From: Acidimicrobiia bacterium
Lineage (GTDB): Bacteria > Actinomycetota > Acidimicrobiia > Spongiisociales > Spongiisociaceae
Direction of reading: 5' to 3'
Length of the DNA: 61,163 bases
Assembly (NCBI GenBank): GCA_009841075.1
Contig: VXMP01000088.1
Coordinates: forward strand, 1-61,163
Positions 32,911 through 41,337 of the stretch are shown piece after piece (positions within the stretch are counted from its first letter, which is position 1; each line of letters begins with the position of its first letter). The position numbers and the translations under genes were made by a program. The notes under the pieces were generated by a model that did no database searches, was not told where the DNA came from, and saw nothing but the letters and a program-made list of their open reading frames with translations.

Positions 32911-33225
32911 TTAAGAGCGCTGCTCGATCCGCTTCACTCGATTTTCCAAGTACTCAATTCTCCGTTCCATACGCGCCTCCAAGTACTCGGCATCTCGTTC
33001 CGTGCTCTCTTCCAAGTACCCGATTTTCCGTTCCATCCGTTCCTCCAAGTACTCGGCGTCTCGTCCAGTGCTCTCTTTCAGATATTTGATGTTCCTTTTC
33101 AAACGCTTCTCCAAATATTCTCTGGAGTCGCTGTTCATATTGTCTGTACTAAAAATTATAAACAGAGTTAATCCAAAAAAGAAATATATAGTAAAATAAA
33201 TAAGTAAAATACTTGCAGGACTCAT
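32911..33225 (-). CDS. Membrane-anchored coiled-coil protein with 22-residue repeats
   Basis: A 104-residue protein with one N-terminal transmembrane helix (ILLIYFTIYFFFGLTLFII) and a long charged coiled coil. The coiled coil is built of 22-residue units (pattern D-A-E-Y-L-E-x-R-M-E-R-x-I-x-Y-L-E-x-S-T-x-R), visible in the DNA as 66-nt direct repeats (AAGTACTCGG at 32981 and 33047). ATG with an AAGGGAAAA site. The 5' half and upstream DNA are very AT-rich, unlike neighbours, which suggests recent acquisition. The layout (short TM anchor plus coiled coil) recalls the array at 40724-42068 but the sequence is different. Function unknown. Confidence 0.7.
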   Translation of the reverse strand: MSPASILLIYFTIYFFFGLTLFIIFSTDNMNSDSREYLEKRLKRNIKYLKESTGRDAEYLEERMERKIGYLEESTERDAEYLEARMERRIEYLENRVKRIEQRS

Positions 33226-33383
33226 TTTTTCCCTTTCTGATGGAAAATAATTTAATTAATAACTTTACTAGAAATAGAACTCTATAGCAAGGAATTGTCA
33301 AAGGCATCTGAACCGATAGTCGGAAATATAGGGCTTTGTAGTAATGTAGTACCAAGGGCAAGCGCCGGCGGTGGAGGAGTCCT
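33226..33383. promoter_or_regulatory. AT-rich divergent intergenic region
   Basis: This 158-nt stretch has a low-GC core (about 33230-33310, e.g. AAAATAATTTAATTAATAAC) between the minus-strand coiled-coil gene and the plus-strand ATPase. It very likely contains both promoters. A GGAGGAG ribosome-binding site lies just before the ATPase GTG. No defined operator was recognised. Confidence 0.45.
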
Positions 33384-34451
33384 GTGTCATTGACCAATCC
33401 GTTTGTACCGACTTACGGGGCCACCCCTCCCCTGTTGGCGGGCAGGAATAGGGTCATCACCCGATTCGAAAGTGCCTTGCAGCACGGGCCGACCCATCCC
33501 GACTACACGTTATTGCTCACCGGACGGCAGGGCTACGGGAAAACCGTCCTCTTGAACTCGGTTGAGGCGATAGCAAGAGACAACGGGTGGAGCGTTGTGT
33601 CACTAAGCGCCTCTTCGGGTAGGTTTCGCAGCGAGTTGCTCAGCGGAGTGGGTGGATCGGTGGCGGAGCGTCAGCCTTCCCCTCCCGCCTCAATTCCGCC
33701 CCTCATTCGTACCGTGCTTACCGCCGCCGCCGATCACATGGCCGAGCAGGGGGCCGGGTTGCTGGTGACGGTCGATGAGCTCCAAGCCGTGGACCCTATG
33801 GAAATGCGGGAGTTTGCCAACGCCATCCAGCACATAACACGTCGCGAGTTGAGGCCGCTCGCGTTCGTCGGTGCCGCGCTCCCCGAGGTGGAGGATACGC
33901 TGCTCGCCGATCCCGGCATGACGTTCTTCCAGCGATGTGCGCGGGCTCCTCTCAGCGCTCTCTCAAAGGACGACACCCATCTGGCCATCGAATATCCGAT
34001 CCGGAACAGCGGCGGCCACATCGACGCAGACGCCTTGGCAGCAGCGGTGGAGCATACGGCAGGATTTCCTTTCATGGTGCAGCTGGTCGGTTTCCACAGT
34101 TGGGATATCTGTGTCGATCCGGCGGCAGGAATCGCCCTTAAGGATGTCGAAGCAGGCGTGGTTGAGTCCTTGGAGGTGCTCGTCGAGCAAATCATCCAAC
34201 CATTATGGAAGGCACTATCGCCGGTGGACAAGGCCTTCCTCTTCGCAATGGCGCAGGACGACACGGTGTCTCACATAGCTGATATCGCCGACCGTCTCGG
34301 CAGGGACGGCAACTACGTCAACTATTACCGGGCGCGGCTGATACAGACCGGAGTCGTGGTGCCGGAGGGCCGCGGGAGGCTCTGCTTCGCCCATCCTGTT
34401 ATGCGAACGTGGCTGCTCCATCCTTCCCGCCGGGATTACCCCCATCCTTGA
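33384..34451 (+). CDS. AAA/STAND-type ATPase (archaeal-type ATPase fold)
   Basis: A 355-residue ATPase that starts NPFVPTYGATPPLLAGR, the N-terminal signature of a common actinobacterial AAA family. It has Walker A TGRQGYGKT near residue 51, Walker B LLVTVDELQ near 130, and a sensor-like FVGAALPEVE. The C-terminal third is a winged-helix type region (IADIADRLGRDGNYVNYYRARL) ending with VVPEGRGRLCFAHPVMRTW. GTG start with GGAGGAG about 6 nt upstream. These proteins resemble ORC/STAND ATPases, and some are tied to toxin or defence loci. No effector domain is fused here, so the role is open. Confidence 0.82.
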   Translation: MSLTNPFVPTYGATPPLLAGRNRVITRFESALQHGPTHPDYTLLLTGRQGYGKTVLLNSVEAIARDNGWSVVSLSASSGRFRSELLSGVGGSVAERQPSPPASIPPLIRTVLTAAADHMAEQGAGLLVTVDELQAVDPMEMREFANAIQHITRRELRPLAFVGAALPEVEDTLLADPGMTFFQRCARAPLSALSKDDTHLAIEYPIRNSGGHIDADALAAAVEHTAGFPFMVQLVGFHSWDICVDPAAGIALKDVEAGVVESLEVLVEQIIQPLWKALSPVDKAFLFAMAQDDTVSHIADIADRLGRDGNYVNYYRARLIQTGVVVPEGRGRLCFAHPVMRTWLLHPSRRDYPHP

Positions 34452-34496
34452 AACGGAGGAGTTAATCCTTCATCAAAGGCGAGGAAGTTGATTGCC

Positions 34497-36743
34497 CTAA
34501 TGGGACGGTGCATACCTTGATACCAGGTCGGGTATCGCCACGATCACCATCGGGATGTCGGTGTTTTCGATGACGTGATACCTGTCGTACCCGAAGAAGG
34601 GTTGACGGCTTAAGGGCCGGTTCACCCCGCCCATAACCATCAGATCCCAGGTGCCGCTGTTGGCCATCGTCACCAGGTATTTGGACGGGTGGCTGGTTTC
34701 CTTGATCTTGACCTTGACTTCGGCTCCCAAACGCTCCCCGAAAGCGGTCGAAGCCTCCACCAGCTCCAAACCGGCCCGATAGTTCCTGTCGCCAACGGAA
34801 GGGTCGGGATAAAAACCGGCCTCGGAACCCAGGTCGATCAGATGGATGGCCATAACCGACCCCTTGGCGTGGGCGGCTAAGGAGTAGGCCACCTCTTCGG
34901 CTGCTCGGGAGGCCCGGTTCGACTCCACCGACAACAGGACGTTTCCCGCCGGAGCATCATCTAAGGTCTCCTCCCCTACCTCCGGGTTCGGGTCGGGAAT
35001 TTCCGATGCCGGATAGCGGAAAATGAGAGCGGACACATCCAATTTGGCGAGCACCCGGTCGATGACCGAAGAAAACATCAGTCTGTCGTCAGAGGGTTCG
35101 GTGGCACCCAGAACCACCAGGTCATATCCCAAGGCCGCTTCGTTTAGGATCGACTGCACCGGATCGGCCTGTCTCTTACGGATGATCCGACTCCGCTCCT
35201 GCCCTAAGGTCTCCATCACCTGGTCCGGTGCCGAATCCGACGGAGTGGTTGTCCCGAGCAGGCGCTTACGCCAGTTGGTGGGCTGGTCGTCAACCGTTAG
35301 GACGGTCACCTCGGCGTCCGGGAACAAGGCATTCAGATGATGGGCGGCGAACACGCTGTTGGAGCCCCCTCGGGTGGGTAGCAGGATTCGCTCCGCACCC
35401 AGCACCTGGGCATGTGATCGGATGGCCTCCGAATCAAGACGGGACTGCTCCTCTTGACCGGCCTCCATTCCTCTGACCGCCAGCCTCAGCATGATCGGGG
35501 CGATCAGCGAGGTCACGATGGCGGCCAGGACAATCACCGTGTATCCGGTGTCGCTTAAAACCCCCAGACTCAAGCCCACCAGCGCCACCACAATCCCCAT
35601 CGCCCCCAGCGCCGAAAGGCCTGACCCCAGGGCCAGGCCTTCTTTTTGGTTGAGACCGGAGCGGCGGGCACCTAAAACCGCTCCGAAGACCTTGGTGGCC
35701 ACCGCCAGGATGATCAGAACCACCGTCCAGATAATCGCGCCGGGGCTGGACAGCAGGGCGATATTCATCAGGAGTCCGCTAAAGGCGAAGAAGACCGGGG
35801 CGAAGAAAGAGTCGGTGACCGTCTCCAGCACATGTCGAACCTCGCCCACCTGGTAGCGGAGGGTGGCGAGGATGATGCCGATTATGAACGCCCCCAAGAT
35901 GGCTTCGAGGCCGAGGGCTTGGGTGGCGGCTCCGCCGGCAAGGGCGGCCACCAGACTCACGGTCAGGGCGGCGGTCAGGTTACGACCCTGACGGAGGGCG
36001 AGGCGCATCGACTGGTTGAGAATCCATCGTCCCACGGTTACCACCAGCACCAGGAACAGGACCAGACCCCCCAGAGAGGCCAGCAGGTCGACAAATTGGA
36101 ACCCCTCCCGGGCGATCCCGGCCAGACCGGCCAGGATGAGCCATCCCACCGAGTCCATGGTCATGCTTACCGCCAGGGTTATCTGACCGAAATTGCGCCG
36201 CAGCATTCCCAGGTCGAGCAGGATTTTGGCCACTACCGGCAGGGCGGCCACCGACAGGGCCAGGGCCATGAAAGCGGCATACAACCCTCGTCCGGAGTCA
36301 CCTATGAAGGAGGACGGGGTAAAGAGCGCTACCAACCCCACCACTACCAGCGGTACCAGCAGGGCACCGGCGGATACGGTGATGGCCGCCTGACGGAAAC
36401 GAAGGATGATCCCCAGGTCAGTTTCGTAGCCGATCACCACCAGCACCATGATTACCGCCAGCCAAGCCACCCCGTACACCACCGATCCCACCGTCGGGTC
36501 GGCGTAAAGCCAGTCGTAAAAGCTCGGATAGAGATTGCCCAGGACGCTGGGGCCGATCAGTACGCCCGCCACGATCTGGCCTACCACCGGCGGCTGGTTC
36601 AACCGGTTGGCTATCCCGCCCAGTAGTCGGGCCACACCTACCAGCAGGGCCAGCTGGATCAAGAACAACAGCACCTGGTGCTCGTCCAGGAGGGCGGAGG
36701 AACCCCCTCCGTTTCCGGTGGCGGCTAGAACGGCCTTAATCAT
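34497..36743 (-). CDS. CPA2-type cation/proton antiporter with UspA-like C-terminus
   Basis: A 748-residue protein. Residues about 20-430 hold around 12 transmembrane helices of the monovalent cation:proton antiporter-2 family (GQIVAGVLIGPSVLG near residue 56, VIGYETDLGIILRFRQAA, LGAFIIGIILATLRYQ). The C-terminal half has universal-stress-protein-like domains (RILLPTRGGSNSVFAAHHL near 445, YDLVVLGATEPSDD, and a second with DLMVMGGVNRPLSRQPFFGYDRYHVIENTDIPMVIV described in part). It is expected to exchange K+ or Na+ for H+ at the plasma membrane, gated by the cytosolic domains. It is convergent with the ATPase. Confidence 0.9.
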   Translation of the reverse strand: MIKAVLAATGNGGGSSALLDEHQVLLFLIQLALLVGVARLLGGIANRLNQPPVVGQIVAGVLIGPSVLGNLYPSFYDWLYADPTVGSVVYGVAWLAVIMVLVVIGYETDLGIILRFRQAAITVSAGALLVPLVVVGLVALFTPSSFIGDSGRGLYAAFMALALSVAALPVVAKILLDLGMLRRNFGQITLAVSMTMDSVGWLILAGLAGIAREGFQFVDLLASLGGLVLFLVLVVTVGRWILNQSMRLALRQGRNLTAALTVSLVAALAGGAATQALGLEAILGAFIIGIILATLRYQVGEVRHVLETVTDSFFAPVFFAFSGLLMNIALLSSPGAIIWTVVLIILAVATKVFGAVLGARRSGLNQKEGLALGSGLSALGAMGIVVALVGLSLGVLSDTGYTVIVLAAIVTSLIAPIMLRLAVRGMEAGQEEQSRLDSEAIRSHAQVLGAERILLPTRGGSNSVFAAHHLNALFPDAEVTVLTVDDQPTNWRKRLLGTTTPSDSAPDQVMETLGQERSRIIRKRQADPVQSILNEAALGYDLVVLGATEPSDDRLMFSSVIDRVLAKLDVSALIFRYPASEIPDPNPEVGEETLDDAPAGNVLLSVESNRASRAAEEVAYSLAAHAKGSVMAIHLIDLGSEAGFYPDPSVGDRNYRAGLELVEASTAFGERLGAEVKVKIKETSHPSKYLVTMANSGTWDLMVMGGVNRPLSRQPFFGYDRYHVIENTDIPMVIVAIPDLVSRYAPSH

Positions 36744-36841
36744 GTCGGGCGTTGGTCATCCCTGAAACAATACCGAGTTACGAGAGCCCCTTGTGGGGAT
36801 CTCCTTCCTGAGTCAGACAGTTTATTCAGACGGGGTTGGGT

Positions 36842-36876
36842 GCCACTCCTATGCGCCAATCGAGCGCATAGGTGGC
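36842..36876. promoter_or_regulatory. Perfect hairpin upstream of ThDP-enzyme gene
   Basis: CCTATGCGC (36848-36856) and GCGCATAGG (36864-36872) form a perfect 9-bp inverted repeat with a 7-nt loop. The outer GCCA/TGGC arms extend it to about 13 bp with a 2-nt bulge. It lies in the divergent region between the antiporter and the ThDP-dependent enzyme, about 65 nt before the latter's start. No T-run follows, so it is more likely an operator or leader hairpin than a terminator. Confidence 0.4.
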
Positions 36877-36939
36877 GTGGTCCTGCCAGAGGTGGTGGTC
36901 TATCCTTTGGGGCGAGACTGCCTTTGATCTGAGGGAAAG

Positions 36940-38646
36940 GTGAGTTGTGGTGTCCCGATGGTGAGCATGAGCGGCGGTGAAGCGCTGGCGAGATCCCTTG
37001 TCAACGAGGGTATAGAGGTCGTGTTCGGCGTACCGGGCATACAGGTCTACGGGATTGTCGCGGCGCTGAGGGATGAGCCGGGTATCAGGATGATCGCAAC
37101 CCGGCACGAGCAGGCCACCACCTTCATGGCAGACGGTTACGCCCGCGTTTCGGGCAGTCCGGGAGTGGCACTGGTGGTTCCGGGAGCGGGTCTGTACAAC
37201 GCGGCTTCCGGTTTGACCAACGCGTACGCGCGCTCCTCGCCGGTACTCCTCATCGCCGGCCAGATCCCTCGCCAGGCAATCGACAAGAACATCGGGGCCG
37301 TCCATGAGGTCTTGGACCAGCCGGGCACGGTTCGATCAATTACCAAGTGGCAGCGGCGGGTACTGCGACCTCGGGAGGTGCCGGATGCGGTATTCGAAGC
37401 GTTCAGGCAGATGAGGACCGGCCGTCCGCGCCCGGTACTGATCGAGATCCCGCCCTAAACCGGAGTGGAGCGGGAGGAGGTCCGGTTGCGGACCCCCGCC
37501 CGGATTCCCCGGATCGTGCCCGGCCCCGAAGACCTTCGAGAAGCCGCTCGGGTCATCACCGCGTCGCGGACGCCGCTGATATTCGCCGGTGGGGGTGTAG
37601 CACGCTCCAACGCAGAGAACAGTCTGATCGAGTTGGCTGAGGCCACCAACATACCCGTGGTGACGTCAAGCGGAGGCAAGGGAACCATTCCTGACAGCCA
37701 TGAGCTGTCTTATGGCTCGTGCTTCAGTCCCAGGGGAGAGCGACAGGAGATGAACCAGCTCTACGAGGTGATGCAGGCCGCGGATGTCGTCATAGGAATC
37801 GGCTCACGATTCTCGCTCGGCAATCCGGCCGGCGAATCGTCCATGCTGGTGAACATCAACATAGACGACGGTGACCTCACCAGGATCCAGTCCAACACAC
37901 TCCCCCTGCATGGCGATGCCAGAGCCACCATCGACGCGCTGCTTCCCCTCCTGGTCGCGGCCGGAGCGGGAGATCGCCCGTCACCTGCCGCGGCGGTAGC
38001 TGCGGCCCGCAGACTCATCGCCTACTACGACATCCGGCTCAAGGAACCTCAGTATGCCGTCCTGGAGGCTATGCAGCGCGGCATTCCGGAAGATACTTTC
38101 GTGGTCTGGGACGTCACTCAGTTCGGCTTCTACGCCCGTACCCACTACAAGGTGTATCGGCCCAAGACGTACATCAACTCCGGCTACTCCTTCAACCTCG
38201 GCTACGCGTTCCCTACTGTTCTGGGCGCTAAGGTTGCAAGGCCGAGCCGCCCCGTCGTGTGCGTAGCCGGAGACGGAGGCTTCATGTTCAACTCCTCGGA
38301 GCTTTCCACAGCGGTTCAGTACGGTCTAAATGTGGTGGTGGTTCTCTTCAGGAACGACTCATACGGCAACGTCGCTCGCGATCTGGACGAGTCGTTCGGC
38401 GGAACCTACGGAACCGACCTGCATAACCCGGATTTCGTCAAATTCGCGGAATCGTTCGGAGCAGTAGGGATGAGAGCGAACGACCCCCACGATCTTGAGA
38501 CGTTGATCCCGCGTGCACTGGAACGCGATGCGCCGGTAGTCATCGACGTGCCCTTTGGCACCATGCGAATTCCAGCGGCCCCGCTGCCCGCGTATGTCAA
38601 CACACTGCCCTGGACACAGCCTCAGGAGGGTCTGATCGAATCCTGA
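36940..38646 (+). pseudogene. Thiamine-diphosphate enzyme (acetolactate synthase-like), split by in-frame TAA
   Basis: Two frames in the same register make one IlvB/acetolactate-synthase-superfamily protein of about 568 codons. The N-part has GIEVVFGVPGIQVYG and the catalytic glutamate in RHEQATTFMADGYAR. It stops at TAA 37456-37458 right after PVLIEIPP. The second part resumes at once (TGVEREEV) with the central domain and the ThDP/Mg motif CVAGDGGFMFNSSEL...LFRNDSYG. GTG 36940 has a GAGGG site; GTG 37465 could restart translation. As written it is a nonsense-interrupted gene. The substrate cannot be set; benzoylformate decarboxylase-like and sulfoacetaldehyde acetyltransferase-like relatives exist. 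Confidence 0.82.
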
Positions 38647-38668
38647 GCCCGAACGCTCTGACTCCTTG

Positions 38669-39689
38669 TCAGACGACTCCGGAACGTACCGCGGCCAGCC
38701 ACGCATCGGCCTCTTCACGGCTCGTCTGGTCGGGCACGCCGGCCAGGACCAAGTATCCCTCATCGTCCACATAGGAGACATCCACGTCCTCGCGCAGCGC
38801 CCGGGTTGGGGGGCCATCTACCTGGCCGCTGACCGATTCTGACGGGTAGGAGCCGAGGAACTTGACGCTGGCCGCCCTCATTTGGAGGTTGCGCAGCGCA
38901 TCGCCCAAATCCTCGTCCATTACGTGGCCTTCGCAATCGATGAGGAAGCAATAGCTACCGAGGTCGGCCTTGGTGGGGCGGCTCTGCAGGCTGGTGATGT
39001 TGATGGACCGGGCCACGAATTCGCCCAGGATGCCCACCAGCGACCCCGGAGCGTCGGCCCGTTGGTAAACGACCAGGCTGGTCTTGTCCTGTCCGGTAGG
39101 TGGTGGAATGGTATCCCGGCCTACCAGTAGGAAGCGTGTCTTGTTGCCGGGTCGATCCTCTATACCCAACTCAATCACCTCCAGGCCATAGACATCGGCC
39201 GCTCTCTGCGGTGCGATGACCACCGTGTCCACGTCCTTTTTGTCTGCTAGATCGCGGGCCGCGCGGGCAGTCGAGTTGGCCGCAACTGTCACGACTTCGG
39301 GTAGTCGTCGGGCAAGGAACCGACTGCACTGAGCGGAAGCTACGGGGTAGGAAAGGACGTACTTGACATTCTGCAGTTCCGTTCCCGGAAGCGCCATCAG
39401 CGCGAGATTGACATCCATTATCACCTCGTCCTGGATGAGCAGTCCGGTTCCCGAAGGCCAGAGTGTCGATACTGGAGGTCACAGCCCCCTCAATCATGTT
39501 CTCGATCGGGACGAACCCGACATCCACCACGCCGAACTCCACGGCCTTCAGTACCTGCAACATCGAGTTGAACGGTTGCCTGCGCAACCCGGCCAGATCC
39601 TCGCGGGTAACCAGAGCCTCCTCCGTGAAGGTGCCAGCGGGTCCTAGGAAACCCAGGGAACGGGAACTTGTATCACGAGAATAGACCAC
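38669..39689 (-). pseudogene. pheA: Prephenate dehydratase with ACT domain, frameshifted
   Basis: The N-terminal frame (39689 down to about 39450) reads LGFLGPAGTFTEEAL, FVPIENMIEGAVTSSIDTL, the PDT start. After AFG the homology continues in another frame as TGLLIQDEVIMDVNLALMA, then ARDLADKKDVDTVVIAP, and an ACT domain with LVVYQRADAPGSLVGILGEF, NITSLQSRPTK and GSYCFLIDCEGH. One extra base in the run at 39448-39452 explains the break. About 55 extra residues follow the ACT domain. PDT converts prephenate to phenylpyruvate in phenylalanine synthesis with Phe feedback through ACT. It may be a true pseudogene or a sequence error. Confidence 0.85.
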
Positions 39690-39786
39690 GGTTCGCGAAC
39701 TCTACCCCGATTGGTGCTTGCAGACCGGACAAGGTGATGGCAACCCTTTGTAAAATGCTCGGGTCGGTGGAAGGGTACTGATCTAC

Positions 39787-40635
39787 ATGTCGGTGGCTGA
39801 TCGCATCAATAGGTTCCTGGCCGAGCATCCCGGCGTCCCGTTGACTGTTGCGGTCGGGTTTGCCAGTCCTGCCGGGATAGCGTGGCTAGCTCGTAGGACC
39901 AGGAACCGGCCCGTGCGGCTGCTGATAGGCGACTGCAAACCTCAGCGCTTTGAACGTTCTAGCCGTGAAGACCGCGACGAAATGTTGCGGTTCTTGGCCA
40001 GATCTGATGTGAAAGTCCGTAATTGGTACAGCCGGCAGGGGACGGGAGGGCAGGGGAAAGGGCCCGATGCCCACCTGAAGGTATGGGTGGCTCATGACTC
40101 TCCTCGTCCCGCCGCACTGAACGGATCGGCGAATCTGAGTAAACAGGGTCTCTATCACAACGTGGAAGTGGTCACTGCGGTTCCTGACTCAGAGACGAGA
40201 GCAGTTGTCCAGGTAGTGGAGGACCTCTTTAACAAGGGCTGGGATGTGAAGGACCGGCTGCGCGGATACATGGATAGCAGTACCTACTCGAAGTCGTCTT
40301 CGACAAGCACCGTTAGTAGACGAAACACCCGTAGGCGGAACGTTCCGAGGCGAAGCACCCGTAGGCGGAACGTTCCGAGGCGAAGCACCCGTAGGCGGCC
40401 CGTGCGTAGACGTCGAAGCCGGAAAAAGGGGTGCGCCCCGGTTGGGGTGGGGTGTCTGACCTTGGTGGTGGCTTACGTTGCGGTGTCTGTCTTGGTCGGG
40501 TTACTGGGCCAAGGATGCGAAAGCGGGTTTGAGACGTTTTCGCCGGCACCGACCCAAGCCACCTTTCCAACCACCCCCACAGCTCCTACCACCGAGGCGG
40601 TGGCAACGTTTCGCCAACCTCTCTCCTCCGGATAA
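39787..40635 (+). CDS. PLD-like protein with basic repeats and C-terminal membrane anchor
   Basis: A 282-residue protein. Residues 1-160 form a single phospholipase D-like domain (VAVGFASPAGIAWLARR, IGDCKPQRF, then HLKVWVAHD...ALNGSANLSKQGLYHNVEV with H-x-K and N-G-S-A-N). A Ser-rich linker and a strongly basic 10-residue repeat (R-R-S-T-R-R-R-N-V-P, about 178-208) lead to a transmembrane helix (GCLTLVVAYVAVSVLVGLLG) and a short Pro/Thr tail. It is thus a membrane-tethered PLD protein with a nucleic-acid-like basic spacer. It is convergent with the coiled-coil array. One PLD motif means a dimer would be needed for catalysis, as in BfiI or Nuc. Confidence 0.75.
   Translation: MSVADRINRFLAEHPGVPLTVAVGFASPAGIAWLARRTRNRPVRLLIGDCKPQRFERSSREDRDEMLRFLARSDVKVRNWYSRQGTGGQGKGPDAHLKVWVAHDSPRPAALNGSANLSKQGLYHNVEVVTAVPDSETRAVVQVVEDLFNKGWDVKDRLRGYMDSSTYSKSSSTSTVSRRNTRRRNVPRRSTRRRNVPRRSTRRRPVRRRRSRKKGCAPVGVGCLTLVVAYVAVSVLVGLLGQGCESGFETFSPAPTQATFPTTPTAPTTEAVATFRQPLSSG
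40321..40410 (+). repeat. Three tandem 30-nt repeats in PLD gene
   Basis: Units begin at 40321, 40351 and 40381, starting CGAARCACCCGTAGGCGG; the first two differ by one base and the third is degenerate at its end. They encode the basic 10-residue repeat, so unit gain or loss keeps the frame. This is an intragenic minisatellite, not a CRISPR array, because there are no spacers. Confidence 0.9.
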
Positions 40636-40723
40636 GCCGCGGGCCTCAATAGCTCCATTTTCGAGAGACCCGACTAGACGCACCACAAACGAACCATGGT
40701 GTCCGCTAAGCGGGGATACCGCG

Positions 40724-41017
40724 TCAGTCGGTACCGGTACGTAGTTCGGGTTCCGGTGCCGCTGACGGGGGTTCAGGGACAGCTCGGACGACCCCTGGGG
40801 TGGGTTGAGGTACCAAGTGAAGATACAAACTGTCGATACGCTGGTCTATCCGGTCGATACGTTGGCCCACTTTGTCGAGGCGCTTATTCATTTGCGCGAA
40901 GCCGTCGGTTATGTCTTTACGGCGGCCCTTGTCAAAGTAGATCAGGAGCGTGATTATGGCTCCAAAGAACACAGCAATAACCACGCCGAGTGTTTCAATG
41001 AGTGGTAAATCTGCCAT
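40724..41017 (-). CDS. Membrane coiled-coil array, paralogue 4 (distal)
   Basis: A 97-residue protein beginning MADLPLIETLGVVIAVFFGA: a short N-terminal segment, one transmembrane helix, a basic DKGRRKD stop-transfer, and a coiled coil with two 7-residue R-I-D-x-x-x-Q units plus RIDSL. It ends with the Pro-rich tail LVPQPTPGVVRAVPEP and PELRTGTD. An in-frame start at 41137 exists but would read back through the preceding gene; ATG 41017 matches the paralogues and lies 7 nt from the upstream gene's stop. It is convergent with the PLD gene. Function unknown. Confidence 0.75.
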   Translation of the reverse strand: MADLPLIETLGVVIAVFFGAIITLLIYFDKGRRKDITDGFAQMNKRLDKVGQRIDRIDQRIDSLYLHLVPQPTPGVVRAVPEPPSAAPEPELRTGTD

Positions 41018-41024
41018 TTCGATC

Positions 41025-41330
41025 TCAGTCGGTACCGGTACGTAGCTCGGGTTCCGGTGGTGTTGCAGGGGGTTCTGGGAGGGCTCGAACGACCCCCGGG
41101 GTGGGTTGAGGTACCAAGTGGAGATACAAGCTGTCAATGCGCTGGTTCACCTGGGAAAACCCGGCGTTCGTTGCTCCCTCCAGTTTGTTGATCTCCTTCT
41201 TCACTTCCTTGCGCAACCTGGTCATATCTTTACGCCGGGACTTATCGAAGTGGATCAGGAGCGTGATGATCGCTCCGAAGAACACGACGATGACCCCACC
41301 GAGTATTTCAATAATTGGTAAATCTGCCAT
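41025..41330 (-). CDS. Membrane coiled-coil array, paralogue 3
   Basis: A 101-residue paralogue beginning MADLPIIEILGGVIVVFFGA. After the transmembrane helix it has a basic segment DKSRRKDMTRLRKEVKKEIN shared with paralogue 2, then NAGFSQVNQRIDSLYLHL with no complete 7-residue R-I-D unit, and the common tail LVPQPTPGVVRALPEP and PELRTGTD. It thus has the shortest heptad block of the four. Spacing to both neighbours is 7 nt, consistent with one operon. Confidence 0.77.
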   Translation of the reverse strand: MADLPIIEILGGVIVVFFGAIITLLIHFDKSRRKDMTRLRKEVKKEINKLEGATNAGFSQVNQRIDSLYLHLVPQPTPGVVRALPEPPATPPEPELRTGTD

Positions 41331-41337
41331 TTCGATC

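Noticed and set aside
33149-33397. Minus-strand 82-codon frame in the AT-rich stretch
   Set aside because: It spans the divergent promoter region and overlaps both neighbours; hydrophobic appearance comes from AT-rich codons.
37456-37458. Recoded stop (selenocysteine or pyrrolysine) in the ThDP enzyme
   Set aside because: The codon is TAA, which is not used for either residue, and there is no catalytic reason for one at this domain boundary.
39440-39460. Programmed frameshift in pheA
   Set aside because: No recognised slippery heptamer or downstream pseudoknot was seen, and pheA is not known to be frameshift-regulated.
40321-40410. Short tandem repeats as a CRISPR array
   Set aside because: The 30-nt units are directly adjacent without spacers and encode an in-frame basic peptide repeat.
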